A stretch of DNA of 64,000 nt from Chryseosolibacter sp049791675 (GTDB lineage: Bacteria > Bacteroidota > Bacteroidia > Cytophagales > Cyclobacteriaceae), in the NCBI GenBank assembly GCA_049791675.1, contig JBARAD010000105.1:1-64000 (forward strand), read 5' to 3'. A program made the translations under genes and the position numbers. Shown piece by piece: positions 27,668 to 36,186 of this stretch. Numbering within the stretch: position 1 is the first letter of the stretch; each line of letters begins with the position of its first letter. The notes beneath the pieces are model-generated. The model did not search any database. It saw nothing but the letters and a program-made list of their open reading frames with translations, and was not told the DNA's origin.

Positions 27668-27739
27668 GTTTCAAGAGTACGGTTTCCACGTTTCGCGGTA
27701 TTGATACCGCAGGGAGGATTGCGGTATTCTTGAAGCAGC
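27668..27739. repeat. Nested inverted repeat after ytxH
   Basis: GCTGTTTCAAGAGTAC (27668-27683) can pair with GTATTCTTGAAGCAGC (27724-27739) with three mismatches. Inside it lies a tight hairpin, GCGGTA-TTGA-TACCGC (27698-27713), and the string GCGGTAT occurs again at 27721. There is no T-run, so it is not a standard terminator. It may be an RNA structure or a small palindromic repeat element. Confidence 0.6.
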
Positions 27740-27846
27740 TTTTTGCTTTTAGAGACGCTCTGAGTCCCGGATTTCGTGGATCGGGCTGCCAAATAAAGTC
27801 GACAAAAAGCAACATTTTTCTCAAACGCTCACTGAAAATAAGATGC

Positions 27847-28098
27847 ATGATGAAAACCACCGAAAAGCCACCGAAGAAAAAACCGGCTCGAAGAGAAAAT
27901 GAAGCAGACCTTTCCCAGAAAAAGCCCGCATCTTCGCAAAAGCCCGATGCATCGGCGCCCAACCGTTCTGCGACGCCCTCGGGAAATCCCTCCGAAGAAG
28001 AAGTGATCTCAAATCTGACCCGCCCGGTGACCAACCAGGACGAGCAGGACAAGATCACGAACACCGATGGAAAAGATATTCCGATAGCCGATAAATAA
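27847..28098 (+). CDS. Small disordered Lys/Pro/Ser-rich protein, 83 residues
   Basis: Begins MMKTTEKPPKKKPARREN and ends DGKDIPIADK, with no hydrophobic core. It is basic in the first third and acidic in the last. It belongs by composition to the same class as the proteins at 11085 and 14442. The frame extends further upstream over the inverted repeat, but that part has different composition; the ATGs at 27847 and 27850 are the likely starts. Function unknown. Confidence 0.65.
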   Translation: MMKTTEKPPKKKPARRENEADLSQKKPASSQKPDASAPNRSATPSGNPSEEEVISNLTRPVTNQDEQDKITNTDGKDIPIADK

Positions 28099-28242
28099 CG
28101 ATCATTTCCCCCGGCTCAATACAACCCAATCGCTACACGTTGCAATGATTCTACATCCGCATCGTGGCATAATTTTTTTGAAATCTCAGACTGAAACAAT
28201 GCAGGGACCTGGCAGCGCAAGCGGGCCAGTGATGTATATATA

Positions 28243-28303
28243 GAACATGGACTTACAACCCAGTTCATGTTCACAAGGGGTTACCTAGCGGTAACCTTTT
28301 TTT
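28243..28303 (+). ncRNA. Candidate small RNA or structured leader with terminator
   Basis: Two hairpins follow each other. GAACATGGACT (28243-28253) pairs with AGTTCATGTTC (28262-28272) with one G-T pair. Then GGTTACC-TAGC-GGTAACC (28279-28296) is followed by seven T. A TATATATA stretch lies just before the first hairpin. No gene is open here on the plus strand after 28098, so the terminator would serve either the 83-residue gene or a separate short transcript. Existence as an RNA is inference. Confidence 0.4.
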
Positions 28304-29741
28304 ATGCCTGATTGAAAGTGATTACAAACGAGGTTCCGGCGTTCACCTTGGATTTTACTTCTATCGCGGCATTGTGCGCCTGAATGATATTGAGCGTTGA
28401 CGCCAGCCCGAGGCCAATGCCATTGCGTTTAGAAGTAAAGTATGGCTCGAACAATTTGGAAAGGTTCTCCTGTGGAATACCGCATCCGTTATCGGTTATT
28501 TCAAGGCTGTAACTTTCTTCGTTGTGGTAAAGCGAGATGCTGAGTTCACCCTTCACATTCTCGATCGCCTCAATTGCGTTGATAATGATGTTGAGCAGGG
28601 CTATCTTCAATTTCTCCTTATCCGCTCGGATGAAGCATGGAAACTCGGGATAGTTGACCTTCAGTTTTATTTGCTTCAGTGTGAGCCTGTCCAGTGCGAT
28701 ACCGATGGTCTCGTCAACAGCCGTTTGAAGAACGACGCGCTCGAAAACCATTTCTGTGGGCTTGGAGGAAGTGAGCAATTCGGTGATTAGATCATTGATC
28801 CGCTTGCCATTCCGATCGATGATGTCAATATAGATACGTTCTTCGCCCTTCGTCATGGAACCCAACTGCTCCAGGGACATATGGATATTACTCAAAGGAT
28901 TTCTTACTTCATGCGCGAGCGTTCGCACCAAACGGCCGGTGGCGGCGAGCTTCTCCGCAAGCAGGGTTGCCCTTTCGGTTTTCTTCTGATTGGTGATATC
29001 ATGAAGAATGCCCTGAAGGTATCTGCTATTGGTGCTGTCCAGCTCTGTTGAAAGATACAGTATACAATTCCGGCGCTTGCCCTTTGCATTGATGATCTCA
29101 AGCTCCAGGTCGTTCACCTCGCCGGTTTTTTCAAGCTTGGTGCGGATCGCTGACCGGATGTTTTCGCTATCGATGAATTGATAAAGCGTTTGCCTTACCA
29201 GCTGACTCTTTTCAGTTCCAACGAGGTTCAGCATAGCGGCATTCACGTCTCTGAATACGAGAGACAGGTCGGTGGTGAACACAGCCTCCTTGGATTTCTC
29301 GAATATGTTGCGATACTTTCTTTCGTTTGCCCTCAGGGCTTTGGTGGACGCGGCCCTTTCCAGTGAATATCGGATGCATCGCTCCAGTTTCTCGGCCGTG
29401 AGTTCAGATTTGATCAGATAGTCCACAGCACCCATCTGCATCGCTTGTTTATCGATGGCCGAATTTCCTTTGCCGGTGAGCAGGATGATGGGTTCTTCAC
29501 AGCTCATTTTCATCGCTTCCCCAAGCAGGTCAATACCGGTTTTTGCGCCCAGGCGGTAATCCACGAAATAAAGATGGAATTTCTTGGACGCGATTTCCTC
29601 GAGAGCAGTCTTGTAATTATAGCACCACTGAATATCGAATGTGCGGTCCTCTATGCCGTTGATGAAACCACTTGTCAGGATAAAGTCGTCTTCATCATCG
29701 TCAATTATTAAAATGCGAACGGGCTGGGATGTATTAAGCAT
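28302..29741 (-). CDS. REC-PAS histidine kinase
   Basis: This 479-residue soluble kinase has an N-terminal receiver (acceptor Asp in YFVDYRLGAKTG, about residue 60), a PAS domain (about 140-260), HisKA with RTLAHEVRNPLSNI (His near 279) and HATPase with ITDNGCGIP and GIGLGLA. AHEVRNPL is the form typical of NtrB-type kinases that pair with NtrC activators. It is the last of four minus-strand genes, 2 bp after another kinase, then an NtrC-type regulator and rpoN. It is therefore a strong candidate partner for that regulator. Confidence 0.92.
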   Translation of the reverse strand: MLNTSQPVRILIIDDDEDDFILTSGFINGIEDRTFDIQWCYNYKTALEEIASKKFHLYFVDYRLGAKTGIDLLGEAMKMSCEEPIILLTGKGNSAIDKQAMQMGAVDYLIKSELTAEKLERCIRYSLERAASTKALRANERKYRNIFEKSKEAVFTTDLSLVFRDVNAAMLNLVGTEKSQLVRQTLYQFIDSENIRSAIRTKLEKTGEVNDLELEIINAKGKRRNCILYLSTELDSTNSRYLQGILHDITNQKKTERATLLAEKLAATGRLVRTLAHEVRNPLSNIHMSLEQLGSMTKGEERIYIDIIDRNGKRINDLITELLTSSKPTEMVFERVVLQTAVDETIGIALDRLTLKQIKLKVNYPEFPCFIRADKEKLKIALLNIIINAIEAIENVKGELSISLYHNEESYSLEITDNGCGIPQENLSKLFEPYFTSKRNGIGLGLASTLNIIQAHNAAIEVKSKVNAGTSFVITFNQA

Positions 29742-29743
29742 GG

Positions 29744-31327
29744 TTAAAATTGCTTCTCCGGAAGAATGATGGTAAAAGTGGCTCCCTCATCGGGCTGACT
29801 GTGGGCAAAGATCAAACCGTTGTGTTTCTCAACGATTTTCTTGCAGATCGCCAGGCCGATGCCGGAACCGGGATATTCGGACTTGCCGTTAAGCCGTTGA
29901 AAAATCTGAAAGATCTTTTCAGCATATTCAGGCTCAAAGCCGATACCGTTATCCTGCACTTCAATTTTATGGAAATGATTGTTCCCGGCTAAGCCGAGAA
30001 CATGTTTTTCTGTTCTGTTGAGTTTCGTTGCGCGTACACTGACTTCCGGCACCACCTGGTTCTTGCGGAATTTGATGGCGTTCGAGAGAATGTTACTGAA
30101 TAACTGGGTCATTTCAGAGGTAACGGCTTCCAGGGTAGGAAAGGTTCCGGAGAAATTAATGCGCGCCTTCGTTTCTTCGATTTTAAGTTCGAGTTCGGAA
30201 ATTACATTCTCAAGAACGGATTGGATATTGACCTGGTCAAAAGTATGCGACCGCCGGTTTGCGCGTGAGAAATCAAGGAGGTTATCGATCAGTGTGCGCA
30301 TGTTCCCGGTGGAAATAAGAATGCGCTCAATGAATAACTGGCCTTCATTGTCAAGGGCATTATCGTACTTGGCCTTCAACCGTTCTGTGAACATGGAAAT
30401 TTTACGCAACGGCTCCTGCATATCATGTGAAGCGATGTAAGCAAATTCCTCCAGGTCGCGATTCGACCGGTTCAATTCCCGGATGTTTCGCTCCTGTTCT
30501 TTTTCGAAGCTTTTCAGTGCTGTGATATCGCGGTTGATACAGAGCATCTTCACAACTTCGCCGTGCTCATCCTTTACCAGTCGCCCTTTGGTTGAAATAT
30601 TCTTCAGTTGACCTGAATGCGTCTTAATAATGTACTCATACGAAAAATCAGTTTTCTCCTTCAGCGCGCTATGGATGATGTCGTGAAATGGTTGCGCGTA
30701 CTCCTCCGGCAGGTGGCTTATATAAAACTCCAGGCTAATATTTCCGGGAAGTTCCTGTCTGGAATAACCCAGCAGACTGTACAGGCCGGCCGTCCACGTA
30801 ACTGTATTGGTACTGATATCCCACGACCAACTTCCGAACTGCAGGAGTTCTTCAGTTTCATCCAATAACTCGCTGGTAGTTTCTATTTCGTCTTTGCGCT
30901 TCAAAGCCTCGGTCATATCTTGTGCTACAAATAAAACCAACTGGGCCAGCCCGTCTTCTTTTCTTTTGAGGGCCGTTGCTTTCAGTTGGTAAGAATGATA
31001 ATGTCCATTTCCGTCTGACAAACGCGCCCTGCAGTAACCTGACAGGGATGCATTGGGATGGTTAACAGAGTCGATAAGCTTGTCAATACAAATGCTATCC
31101 TGCGGGTGAAGCAACGACACCAGACCCCCATCCCATTCCTTTAAGTCCCTTGATTCGCGACCCGTAAATTCCGTGAACCTGCGGTTTCCATATTGAAGCC
31201 TGCGGCGTTCAACATCATAGACAAATATGAGATCCGGAAAATGGTCGACCAGGTCTTCTGATTTGAATTGCGGCTGGTCCCTTTCATGTTGAAAAAATAC
31301 ACTTAGATAATTGATTTTTTCATTCAT
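29744..31327 (-). CDS. PAS histidine kinase (phytochrome-type HisKA)
   Basis: This 527-residue kinase has no membrane segment. At least two, possibly three, PAS-type folds lie in residues 20-270, with a PAC-like VKMLCINRDIT near 270. A coiled coil leads to YIASHDMQEPLRKI (His near 304) and an ATPase with VQDNGIGF and GSGIGLAIC. Its gene lies 6 bp after the NtrC-type regulator and 2 bp before the REC-PAS kinase. The same operon thus encodes two kinases, one of which could phosphorylate the receiver of the other. Confidence 0.92.
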   Translation of the reverse strand: MNEKINYLSVFFQHERDQPQFKSEDLVDHFPDLIFVYDVERRRLQYGNRRFTEFTGRESRDLKEWDGGLVSLLHPQDSICIDKLIDSVNHPNASLSGYCRARLSDGNGHYHSYQLKATALKRKEDGLAQLVLFVAQDMTEALKRKDEIETTSELLDETEELLQFGSWSWDISTNTVTWTAGLYSLLGYSRQELPGNISLEFYISHLPEEYAQPFHDIIHSALKEKTDFSYEYIIKTHSGQLKNISTKGRLVKDEHGEVVKMLCINRDITALKSFEKEQERNIRELNRSNRDLEEFAYIASHDMQEPLRKISMFTERLKAKYDNALDNEGQLFIERILISTGNMRTLIDNLLDFSRANRRSHTFDQVNIQSVLENVISELELKIEETKARINFSGTFPTLEAVTSEMTQLFSNILSNAIKFRKNQVVPEVSVRATKLNRTEKHVLGLAGNNHFHKIEVQDNGIGFEPEYAEKIFQIFQRLNGKSEYPGSGIGLAICKKIVEKHNGLIFAHSQPDEGATFTIILPEKQF

Positions 31328-31333
31328 AAAACC

Positions 31334-32845
31334 CTACAGTTCCTGATTGTTCAAGTCTTTGTATTGTTTGATCTTATTGTACAAAGTCTTACGATCAATC
31401 TTCAGCAGTTTTGCGGCTTTACTTTTGTTGAAATCCACTTTCTTAAGCGTCTCCAGGATCCACTCATATTCGGCATCGATGCTCACGCTTTTTAAACCGG
31501 GTTCGCGGATCGCTGCAGGCTGACTCGCTGCTGTTGCGGTCTCACGGGCCGCGGCCACAGGTACCTGTTCACCCGTATTTTCAAATTGGAGTTTGCGGTA
31601 GTTGACCAGTTCAAAAGGGATACTCTTGATATCGATGACGCTGCTGTCGGCCATCAGGGTGGCACGTTTTACGACGTTCTTCAATTCGCGGAGGTTGCCA
31701 TGCCACACATATTTGCGGAACACATCCTCCACTTCAGGAGAGAACCGTTTCACATTTTTGGCAAGTTCTTTATTGGTTTGTACCAGGAAGTGATTGGCAA
31801 AGACCATAATATCGTTTACGCGTTCGCGCAGCGGCGGAACATTGATCTGAAACTCGTTGAACCGGTGATACAAATCCTCGCGGAAATGTCCTGTACGGGC
31901 GGCGTCCCAGAGTTTCTTATTGCTCGCAACGATGATGCGAACATCCAGGTCGATATCTTTGATACCTCCCACGCGCCGCATTTTGCGCTCCTGAACAACC
32001 CGCAACAAGGTTACCTGAACATCATACGGGAGGTTGGAAATTTCATCCAGAAAGATGGTACCGCCATTGGCAAGTTCAAAACTTCCCACTTTTTGTCCGA
32101 TCGCGCCTGTGAACGATCCCTTTTCATGACCGAACAATTCACTGCCAGCCAATTCGCGTGAGAGCGTACCGCAGTCGATCGCGATAAAAGGCTTGTTACT
32201 GCGCCGGCTCCGTTTGTGAATTTCCTGCGCGATCACTTCCTTACCACTACCGCTTTCACCGTAGATAATGATGCTGTAATTCGTAGGGGCTACCAGGTCG
32301 ATCTGGTTGAGAATATTCTTGAAATCCGCACTATCTCCAAAAATATAGGAGCTGGTCTCGGGAGAATAACGCTTGTTTGCAAGTGCAACCTTATCCTCCT
32401 TGGAGGTGGTGTCGTCTTCCGCGGTGGTTTCTGCCACAGGGGTACCGGTAATTCCGGCTTTCTCTTCCGCGGATTTGCTTAATGCTTTGCGAATCGTCAG
32501 CAGAATCTCATCCGGCAACAGAGGTTTGGTAACGTAGTCCATCGCTCCCAGCTTCATGACCTCCACAGCAGTCTTGATGTTGCTGTAGCCGGTGATGATG
32601 ATCACGGGAACAGAAGGATTTTTCTCTTTGATCTTCTTGAGAATGGAACTTCCGCTCATATCCTCTAAACGGAAGTCGCAGAGGATGAGATCCGGTTCTA
32701 CATTTTCAAGGATCTCCAGCGCTGCCTTTCCCGAGGTGGCTTCAATTACCTCAAATCCGTGTTTGGAAAGAAATCGTTTTAAAACAAAACATAAATCCTT
32801 ATCATCATCGATGATTAGTATTTTTTCCATGGGCCTGTCTGTCAT
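31334..32845 (-). CDS. Sigma-54-dependent response regulator, NtrC family
   Basis: This 503-residue activator has a receiver (acceptor Asp in LILCDFRLED, Lys in VTKPLL), an AAA+ domain and a Fis-type helix-turn-helix. Walker A is GESGSGKE, Walker B GTIFLDEIS, and the sigma-54 contact loop reads GSFTGA in place of the usual GAFTGA. The DNA-binding helices are KSKAAKLLKIDRKTLYNKI at the end. It lies 31 bp after rpoN and 6 bp before a kinase, so activator, its sigma factor and two kinases share a transcript. Target promoters are unknown. Confidence 0.95.
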   Translation of the reverse strand: MTDRPMEKILIIDDDKDLCFVLKRFLSKHGFEVIEATSGKAALEILENVEPDLILCDFRLEDMSGSSILKKIKEKNPSVPVIIITGYSNIKTAVEVMKLGAMDYVTKPLLPDEILLTIRKALSKSAEEKAGITGTPVAETTAEDDTTSKEDKVALANKRYSPETSSYIFGDSADFKNILNQIDLVAPTNYSIIIYGESGSGKEVIAQEIHKRSRRSNKPFIAIDCGTLSRELAGSELFGHEKGSFTGAIGQKVGSFELANGGTIFLDEISNLPYDVQVTLLRVVQERKMRRVGGIKDIDLDVRIIVASNKKLWDAARTGHFREDLYHRFNEFQINVPPLRERVNDIMVFANHFLVQTNKELAKNVKRFSPEVEDVFRKYVWHGNLRELKNVVKRATLMADSSVIDIKSIPFELVNYRKLQFENTGEQVPVAAARETATAASQPAAIREPGLKSVSIDAEYEWILETLKKVDFNKSKAAKLLKIDRKTLYNKIKQYKDLNNQEL

Positions 32846-32876
32846 CGGTCAATTAAGTTGTTGTCGTTTGTTTGAA

Positions 32877-34289
32877 TTAGGCCAAAAATGCCCGCATTTG
32901 TGCTGCCGGAATGTGCAATTGTTCACGGTATTTTGTTACCGTTCTGCGCGCAATTTCGAAACCGCGTTTGGCGAGTACTTTCACCAGCTGCTGGTCAGAA
33001 TAAGGACATTTCTTGTCTTCAGCCTGTATAACCTCTTCAATTGTTTTCTGAATCACCTTATTGCTTACAACTTCTCCCTTGTGATTGGCAATCCCTTCGG
33101 TAAACAACGACTTGAGCAAAACATTTCCAAAATGAGTTTGAACATATTTGTTGCAGGTAATGCGTGAAACGGTGGAAATATCAACGCCTACCATATCGGC
33201 AACATTCTTAAGAATCATGGGCTTCAACTTCGTGATGTCGCCTTCCTGGAAGTAATCGCTCTGAAGACGAACAATGGCTTCCATCACTTTTAGCATCGTG
33301 GTTTCACGCTGGCGTATCGCATTGACAAACCACTCCGCCGCGTTCAACTTACTTTTCAAATATTGTTTTGAACGATTATCTGTCTGGCTTTTCTCGGTAT
33401 CATAAACCATCTTCTTCCAGGAAGAGCTGATACTCAGTTTGGAGGAGCGCTCTCTTGCCAGGGATACGTGCATAATATCGTCTTCCTGCGCCAGGATGAA
33501 ATCAGGCAGGATCGTTTCTGTCTGGGGAGTAACACTTGCTGCCGTAACAGGCTTTAATTTCAGCGTACCCAGCAGGTGGAAGATCTCCTTCAGATCCTCT
33601 TCTTCAATTTTGAGATCATTGATTATCTTTTCAAAATTCCGGTGCATCAATTCATAATAGTAATTATCAAGAACGCACAGGGCGAGCTTAATATCCGGTG
33701 AAACCGGCATGGCTCTCAGTTGAAGCGCCAGACATTCCTTGATGTTGCCAGTAGCTACACCGATAGGCTCGAGTTGCTGGATGATCGCGATCACTCTTTG
33801 TACAGTCTCCGGCTCTATCCATTTGCTGAACTTCATCGAATAATCGTCTGCGAGATTCTCACAGCTGAATTCGAGAAAACCTTCATCTGTAAGGCTGTCG
33901 ATAATAAAATTTCCTACTTCTGTTTCCTGTTCAGTTAACCGCTGAAGGGCTAACTGGTTCTTCAGTTCCTGCCTGAAATCTTCTACTTCAATGATTGGTT
34001 TTTCCAATGGAGCCTTCGACTGGAAATGCTGCGCGTTCTCAGTCTTATAATCCGGGATGTCATCATAACAATACTCTTCCCAGTCTTTAAAATCCTGGCC
34101 TGAATCCTGAACGCCATTGTCAAACGCTCCGTCATCATCCGCCTTCTCCTCAATGAGCGGATTCTCCTCAAGCTCGTTCTGAATACGTTGTTCCAATTCA
34201 ATGGTATTCAGGTGTAAAAGCTGCAGCATTTGTAAATGCTGCGGGTGAATCTTCAACTGTTGCTTTTGTGTCAGGTTTTGGTAAAGCAT
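32877..34289 (-). CDS. rpoN: RNA polymerase sigma-54 factor
   Basis: The 470-residue protein from the ATG at 34289 has the Gln- and Leu-rich region I (QKQQLKIHPQHLQMLQ), an acidic region II (about 60-95), the core-binding domain, a helix-turn-helix and, near the end, the RpoN box as ARRTVTKYRE. The frame is open for 32 more codons upstream, but region I normally begins at once, so the shorter form is chosen. It heads an operon with an NtrC-type activator and two kinases, instead of the lptB-hpf-ptsN neighbourhood of Proteobacteria. A sigma-54 promoter match lies about 36-51 bp upstream. Confidence 0.96.
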   Translation of the reverse strand: MLYQNLTQKQQLKIHPQHLQMLQLLHLNTIELEQRIQNELEENPLIEEKADDDGAFDNGVQDSGQDFKDWEEYCYDDIPDYKTENAQHFQSKAPLEKPIIEVEDFRQELKNQLALQRLTEQETEVGNFIIDSLTDEGFLEFSCENLADDYSMKFSKWIEPETVQRVIAIIQQLEPIGVATGNIKECLALQLRAMPVSPDIKLALCVLDNYYYELMHRNFEKIINDLKIEEEDLKEIFHLLGTLKLKPVTAASVTPQTETILPDFILAQEDDIMHVSLARERSSKLSISSSWKKMVYDTEKSQTDNRSKQYLKSKLNAAEWFVNAIRQRETTMLKVMEAIVRLQSDYFQEGDITKLKPMILKNVADMVGVDISTVSRITCNKYVQTHFGNVLLKSLFTEGIANHKGEVVSNKVIQKTIEEVIQAEDKKCPYSDQQLVKVLAKRGFEIARRTVTKYREQLHIPAAQMRAFLA

Positions 34290-34324
34290 AATATCATAGG
34301 GTCGGTTAATACTGCGTAGTCTTT

Positions 34325-34340
34325 TGCAAGCTTGGCACCA
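34325..34340 (-). promoter_or_regulatory. Candidate sigma-54 promoter of rpoN
   Basis: On the minus strand the sequence is TGGTGCCAAGCTTGCA. It has GG and GC at the exact spacing of the -24/-12 consensus TGGCACG-N4-TTGCW, with the TTGCA half perfect and the first half matching at TGG and C. The predicted start would be near 34314, about 25 bases before the rpoN ATG. This supports autoregulation but is based on motif and position only. Confidence 0.55.
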
Positions 34341-35015
34341 CTTTTCGCAAAACAGCAATATTTTTTCTAACACATTGATATTCACTATTTTAAAAAATCA
34401 AAAGCCCGTTTCAGTCGCCCGGTTAACCACGCCGGTGTGGAATCATTTCCCACCTTCCTTGAAATAAAGATAAGACCTTGTGGACGAAATTCCACACGAA
34501 CACCCAAAATAATAGCTAAACACCACGAAATAGTACATGGAAACAGCGCGAATCCATCTGAAAAACACGGTGAGACAACAGCTTAAATATTACCGTTTTC
34601 CTCTGGGTGTGTATTGGAAATTACGCTTTCAACTTTACTGAGATCAAGCTGAGAGAAGAGTATGTAAACAATTGCAAAAGTGACGTTCGCCATGTCGCGT
34701 TTCCATTGGATCATATAGATCCAGAGAACTTCTGTCCCGGCGTTTGTCCCTGGCAAGACATAGTTGTCCAGATAGCTTTTTACCAGGTTTCTCATAAACA
34801 TCATCCACTGAATCCTCATACCCTTTGCAATTGCATTGTATAATTAAAAGGGAATGCCGGCTGCTACACCGCTCATTTATGGGGCTCCTTGTGTACAATT
34901 TTCCACACCAAATGGCTGAATAACCTCGTTTATTACCTGCATTTGCAGGTGACGTGGTCGATGGCACATGATTAGTTCTCAAACAGGTATTGTTAACCAA
35001 AAAAAATAGAAATAT
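34341..35015. other. Long intergenic region between rpoN and DUF1328
   Basis: About 675 bp without a confident gene. A 78-codon minus-strand frame at 34583-34819 exists but has unusual composition and no recognised family. Notable sites are an inverted pair GTGTGGAAT (34435) / ATTCCACAC (34489), a palindrome ACCTGCA-TT-TGCAGGT at 34935-34950, and TGGCACATGATTAGTT at 34962, which looks like a half sigma-54 site 54 bp before DUF1328. Confidence 0.5.
34935..34950. promoter_or_regulatory. Palindrome upstream of DUF1328, candidate operator
   Basis: ACCTGCATTTGCAGGT has two 7-bp inverted arms around TT. It lies 12 bp before a TGGCAC motif and 66 bp before the DUF1328 start. It could be an operator or a short hairpin. 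Only sequence symmetry supports it. Confidence 0.35.
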
Positions 35016-35183
35016 ATGCTACGCTGGACTTTGACATTTTTGGTGATAGCGCTCATTGCTGCTGTCTTTGGATTTACGGGGATAGCCGCAGGCGCGGCTT
35101 CAATCGCAAAAATTATCTTTTACATATTTCTGGTGTTTTTTGTGATCAGTTTGATCACAGGCGCATTCAGAAGATCTGATTGA
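35016..35183 (+). CDS. DUF1328 family small membrane protein (YtjA-like)
   Basis: This 55-residue protein has two hydrophobic helices, reading MLRWTLTFLVIALIAAVFG at the start and FTGIAAGAASIAKI in the middle. That matches DUF1328, a family of tiny inner-membrane proteins linked to stress in other bacteria. The gene is followed 27 bp later by a clear terminator. Confidence 0.85.
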   Translation: MLRWTLTFLVIALIAAVFGFTGIAAGAASIAKIIFYIFLVFFVISLITGAFRRSD

Positions 35184-35209
35184 GATCGTCACCTGTAAAG
35201 AAAATGGAG

Positions 35210-35240
35210 AAAAGTGCAGTCCAGGATTGCACTTTTTTTT
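35210..35240 (+). terminator. Intrinsic terminator after DUF1328
   Basis: AAAAGTGCA (35210-35218) pairs with TGCACTTTT (35228-35236) around a 9-base loop, and the T-run continues to 35240. The minus-strand BrkB gene ends at 35239, and the T-rich other arm may let it act on both strands. Confidence 0.8.
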
Positions 35241-36186
35241 ATTCCGCCTGTTTCTGTTTTTCTTCCATCGTGGCAATATCCTCCTTCGTGGGAGAAAGCT
35301 CTGTCACTTCCTGTTTGATGATGAAGACAGCAGTCTTCTCAGGAACGATGCCACCGCCAAAGTTCATCGTGTAGATCTTCGTGAACTCTGCGCCAAAGTA
35401 AAGTATGATGGAGGTGTAATACACCCAAAGTAAAATGATCACCACAGAAGCCGCGGTGCCATAAGTGATCCCGACATTGGAGGTGCCTAGATAAAGACTG
35501 ATCAGAAATTTCCCCAGCAAAAATAAGACTGCCGTGAAGGTCGCCCCGACGAAGGTGTCTTTCCAACGGATCTTTGCATCGGGAAGGATCTTGAAAATGA
35601 TCGCAAAGAGACTTGTGATAATCACAAAGAGGATCACATAATTCAGTCCCTGAAAGACAATCACCATCGCCTGGGGAAAGTAAACCTGTAGCTTGTCGTA
35701 TAAAAGGTCCATTAACGCATGCACCCCCAGTGAGACCATGAGTACAAAACCAAAACTTATGATCAGCGAAAAAGAAAGGAGCCTGTCAAAAAAGAATTTG
35801 ACCAATCCCCGTTTGGGTTTTGTTTTGATCGACCAGATGTAGTTGATCGAATCCTGCATTTCAGTAAACACGCCTGTGGCGCCGATGACCAGGAACACCA
35901 GTCCCAGCACTGCACCGCTCTGACTGAATTGCGATTCCTGGATATTACCGATAATATCCTGGATCTGCAGGGCCGCCGCGTCCCCCACCAGCCCTTTGAT
36001 CTGCCAGTAAATCTTGCCTTCGACCGCATCCCTGCCAAAAAAAATTCCAGCCAGGGAAATTATAATGATCAGGACCGGGCCCAGTGAAAATACCGTGTAA
36101 TACGACAAAGAAGCACTGAACTTCAGTCCATGATCATTTATAAATTCCGTAAAAGCCTGGCGGAGAATAAGCCAAAACTTACGCAT
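35239..36186 (-). CDS. YihY/virulence factor BrkB family membrane protein
   Basis: This 315-residue inner-membrane protein has six hydrophobic helices. The early motif FSASLSYYTVFSLGPVL and the later GATFTAVLFLLGKFLI are characteristic of the YihY/BrkB family, whose transport or lipid function is not settled. The charged tail of about 35 residues is cytosolic. The gene overlaps the preceding 120-residue gene by 8 bp, so they are translationally coupled. Confidence 0.9.
   Translation of the reverse strand: MRKFWLILRQAFTEFINDHGLKFSASLSYYTVFSLGPVLIIIISLAGIFFGRDAVEGKIYWQIKGLVGDAAALQIQDIIGNIQESQFSQSGAVLGLVFLVIGATGVFTEMQDSINYIWSIKTKPKRGLVKFFFDRLLSFSLIISFGFVLMVSLGVHALMDLLYDKLQVYFPQAMVIVFQGLNYVILFVIITSLFAIIFKILPDAKIRWKDTFVGATFTAVLFLLGKFLISLYLGTSNVGITYGTAASVVIILLWVYYTSIILYFGAEFTKIYTMNFGGGIVPEKTAVFIIKQEVTELSPTKEDIATMEEKQKQAE

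Noticed and set aside
34333..34348. Plus-strand sigma-54-like site TGGCACCACTTTTCGC
   Set aside because: The GC dinucleotide is one base off the required spacing. The minus-strand match over the same bases fits properly and is oriented toward rpoN.
34583..34819. 78-codon minus-strand frame in the rpoN-DUF1328 gap
   Set aside because: It has no recognised family, its composition is odd (Met- and Trp-rich), and no ribosome site or partner is visible. I keep it only as a mention in the intergenic entry.
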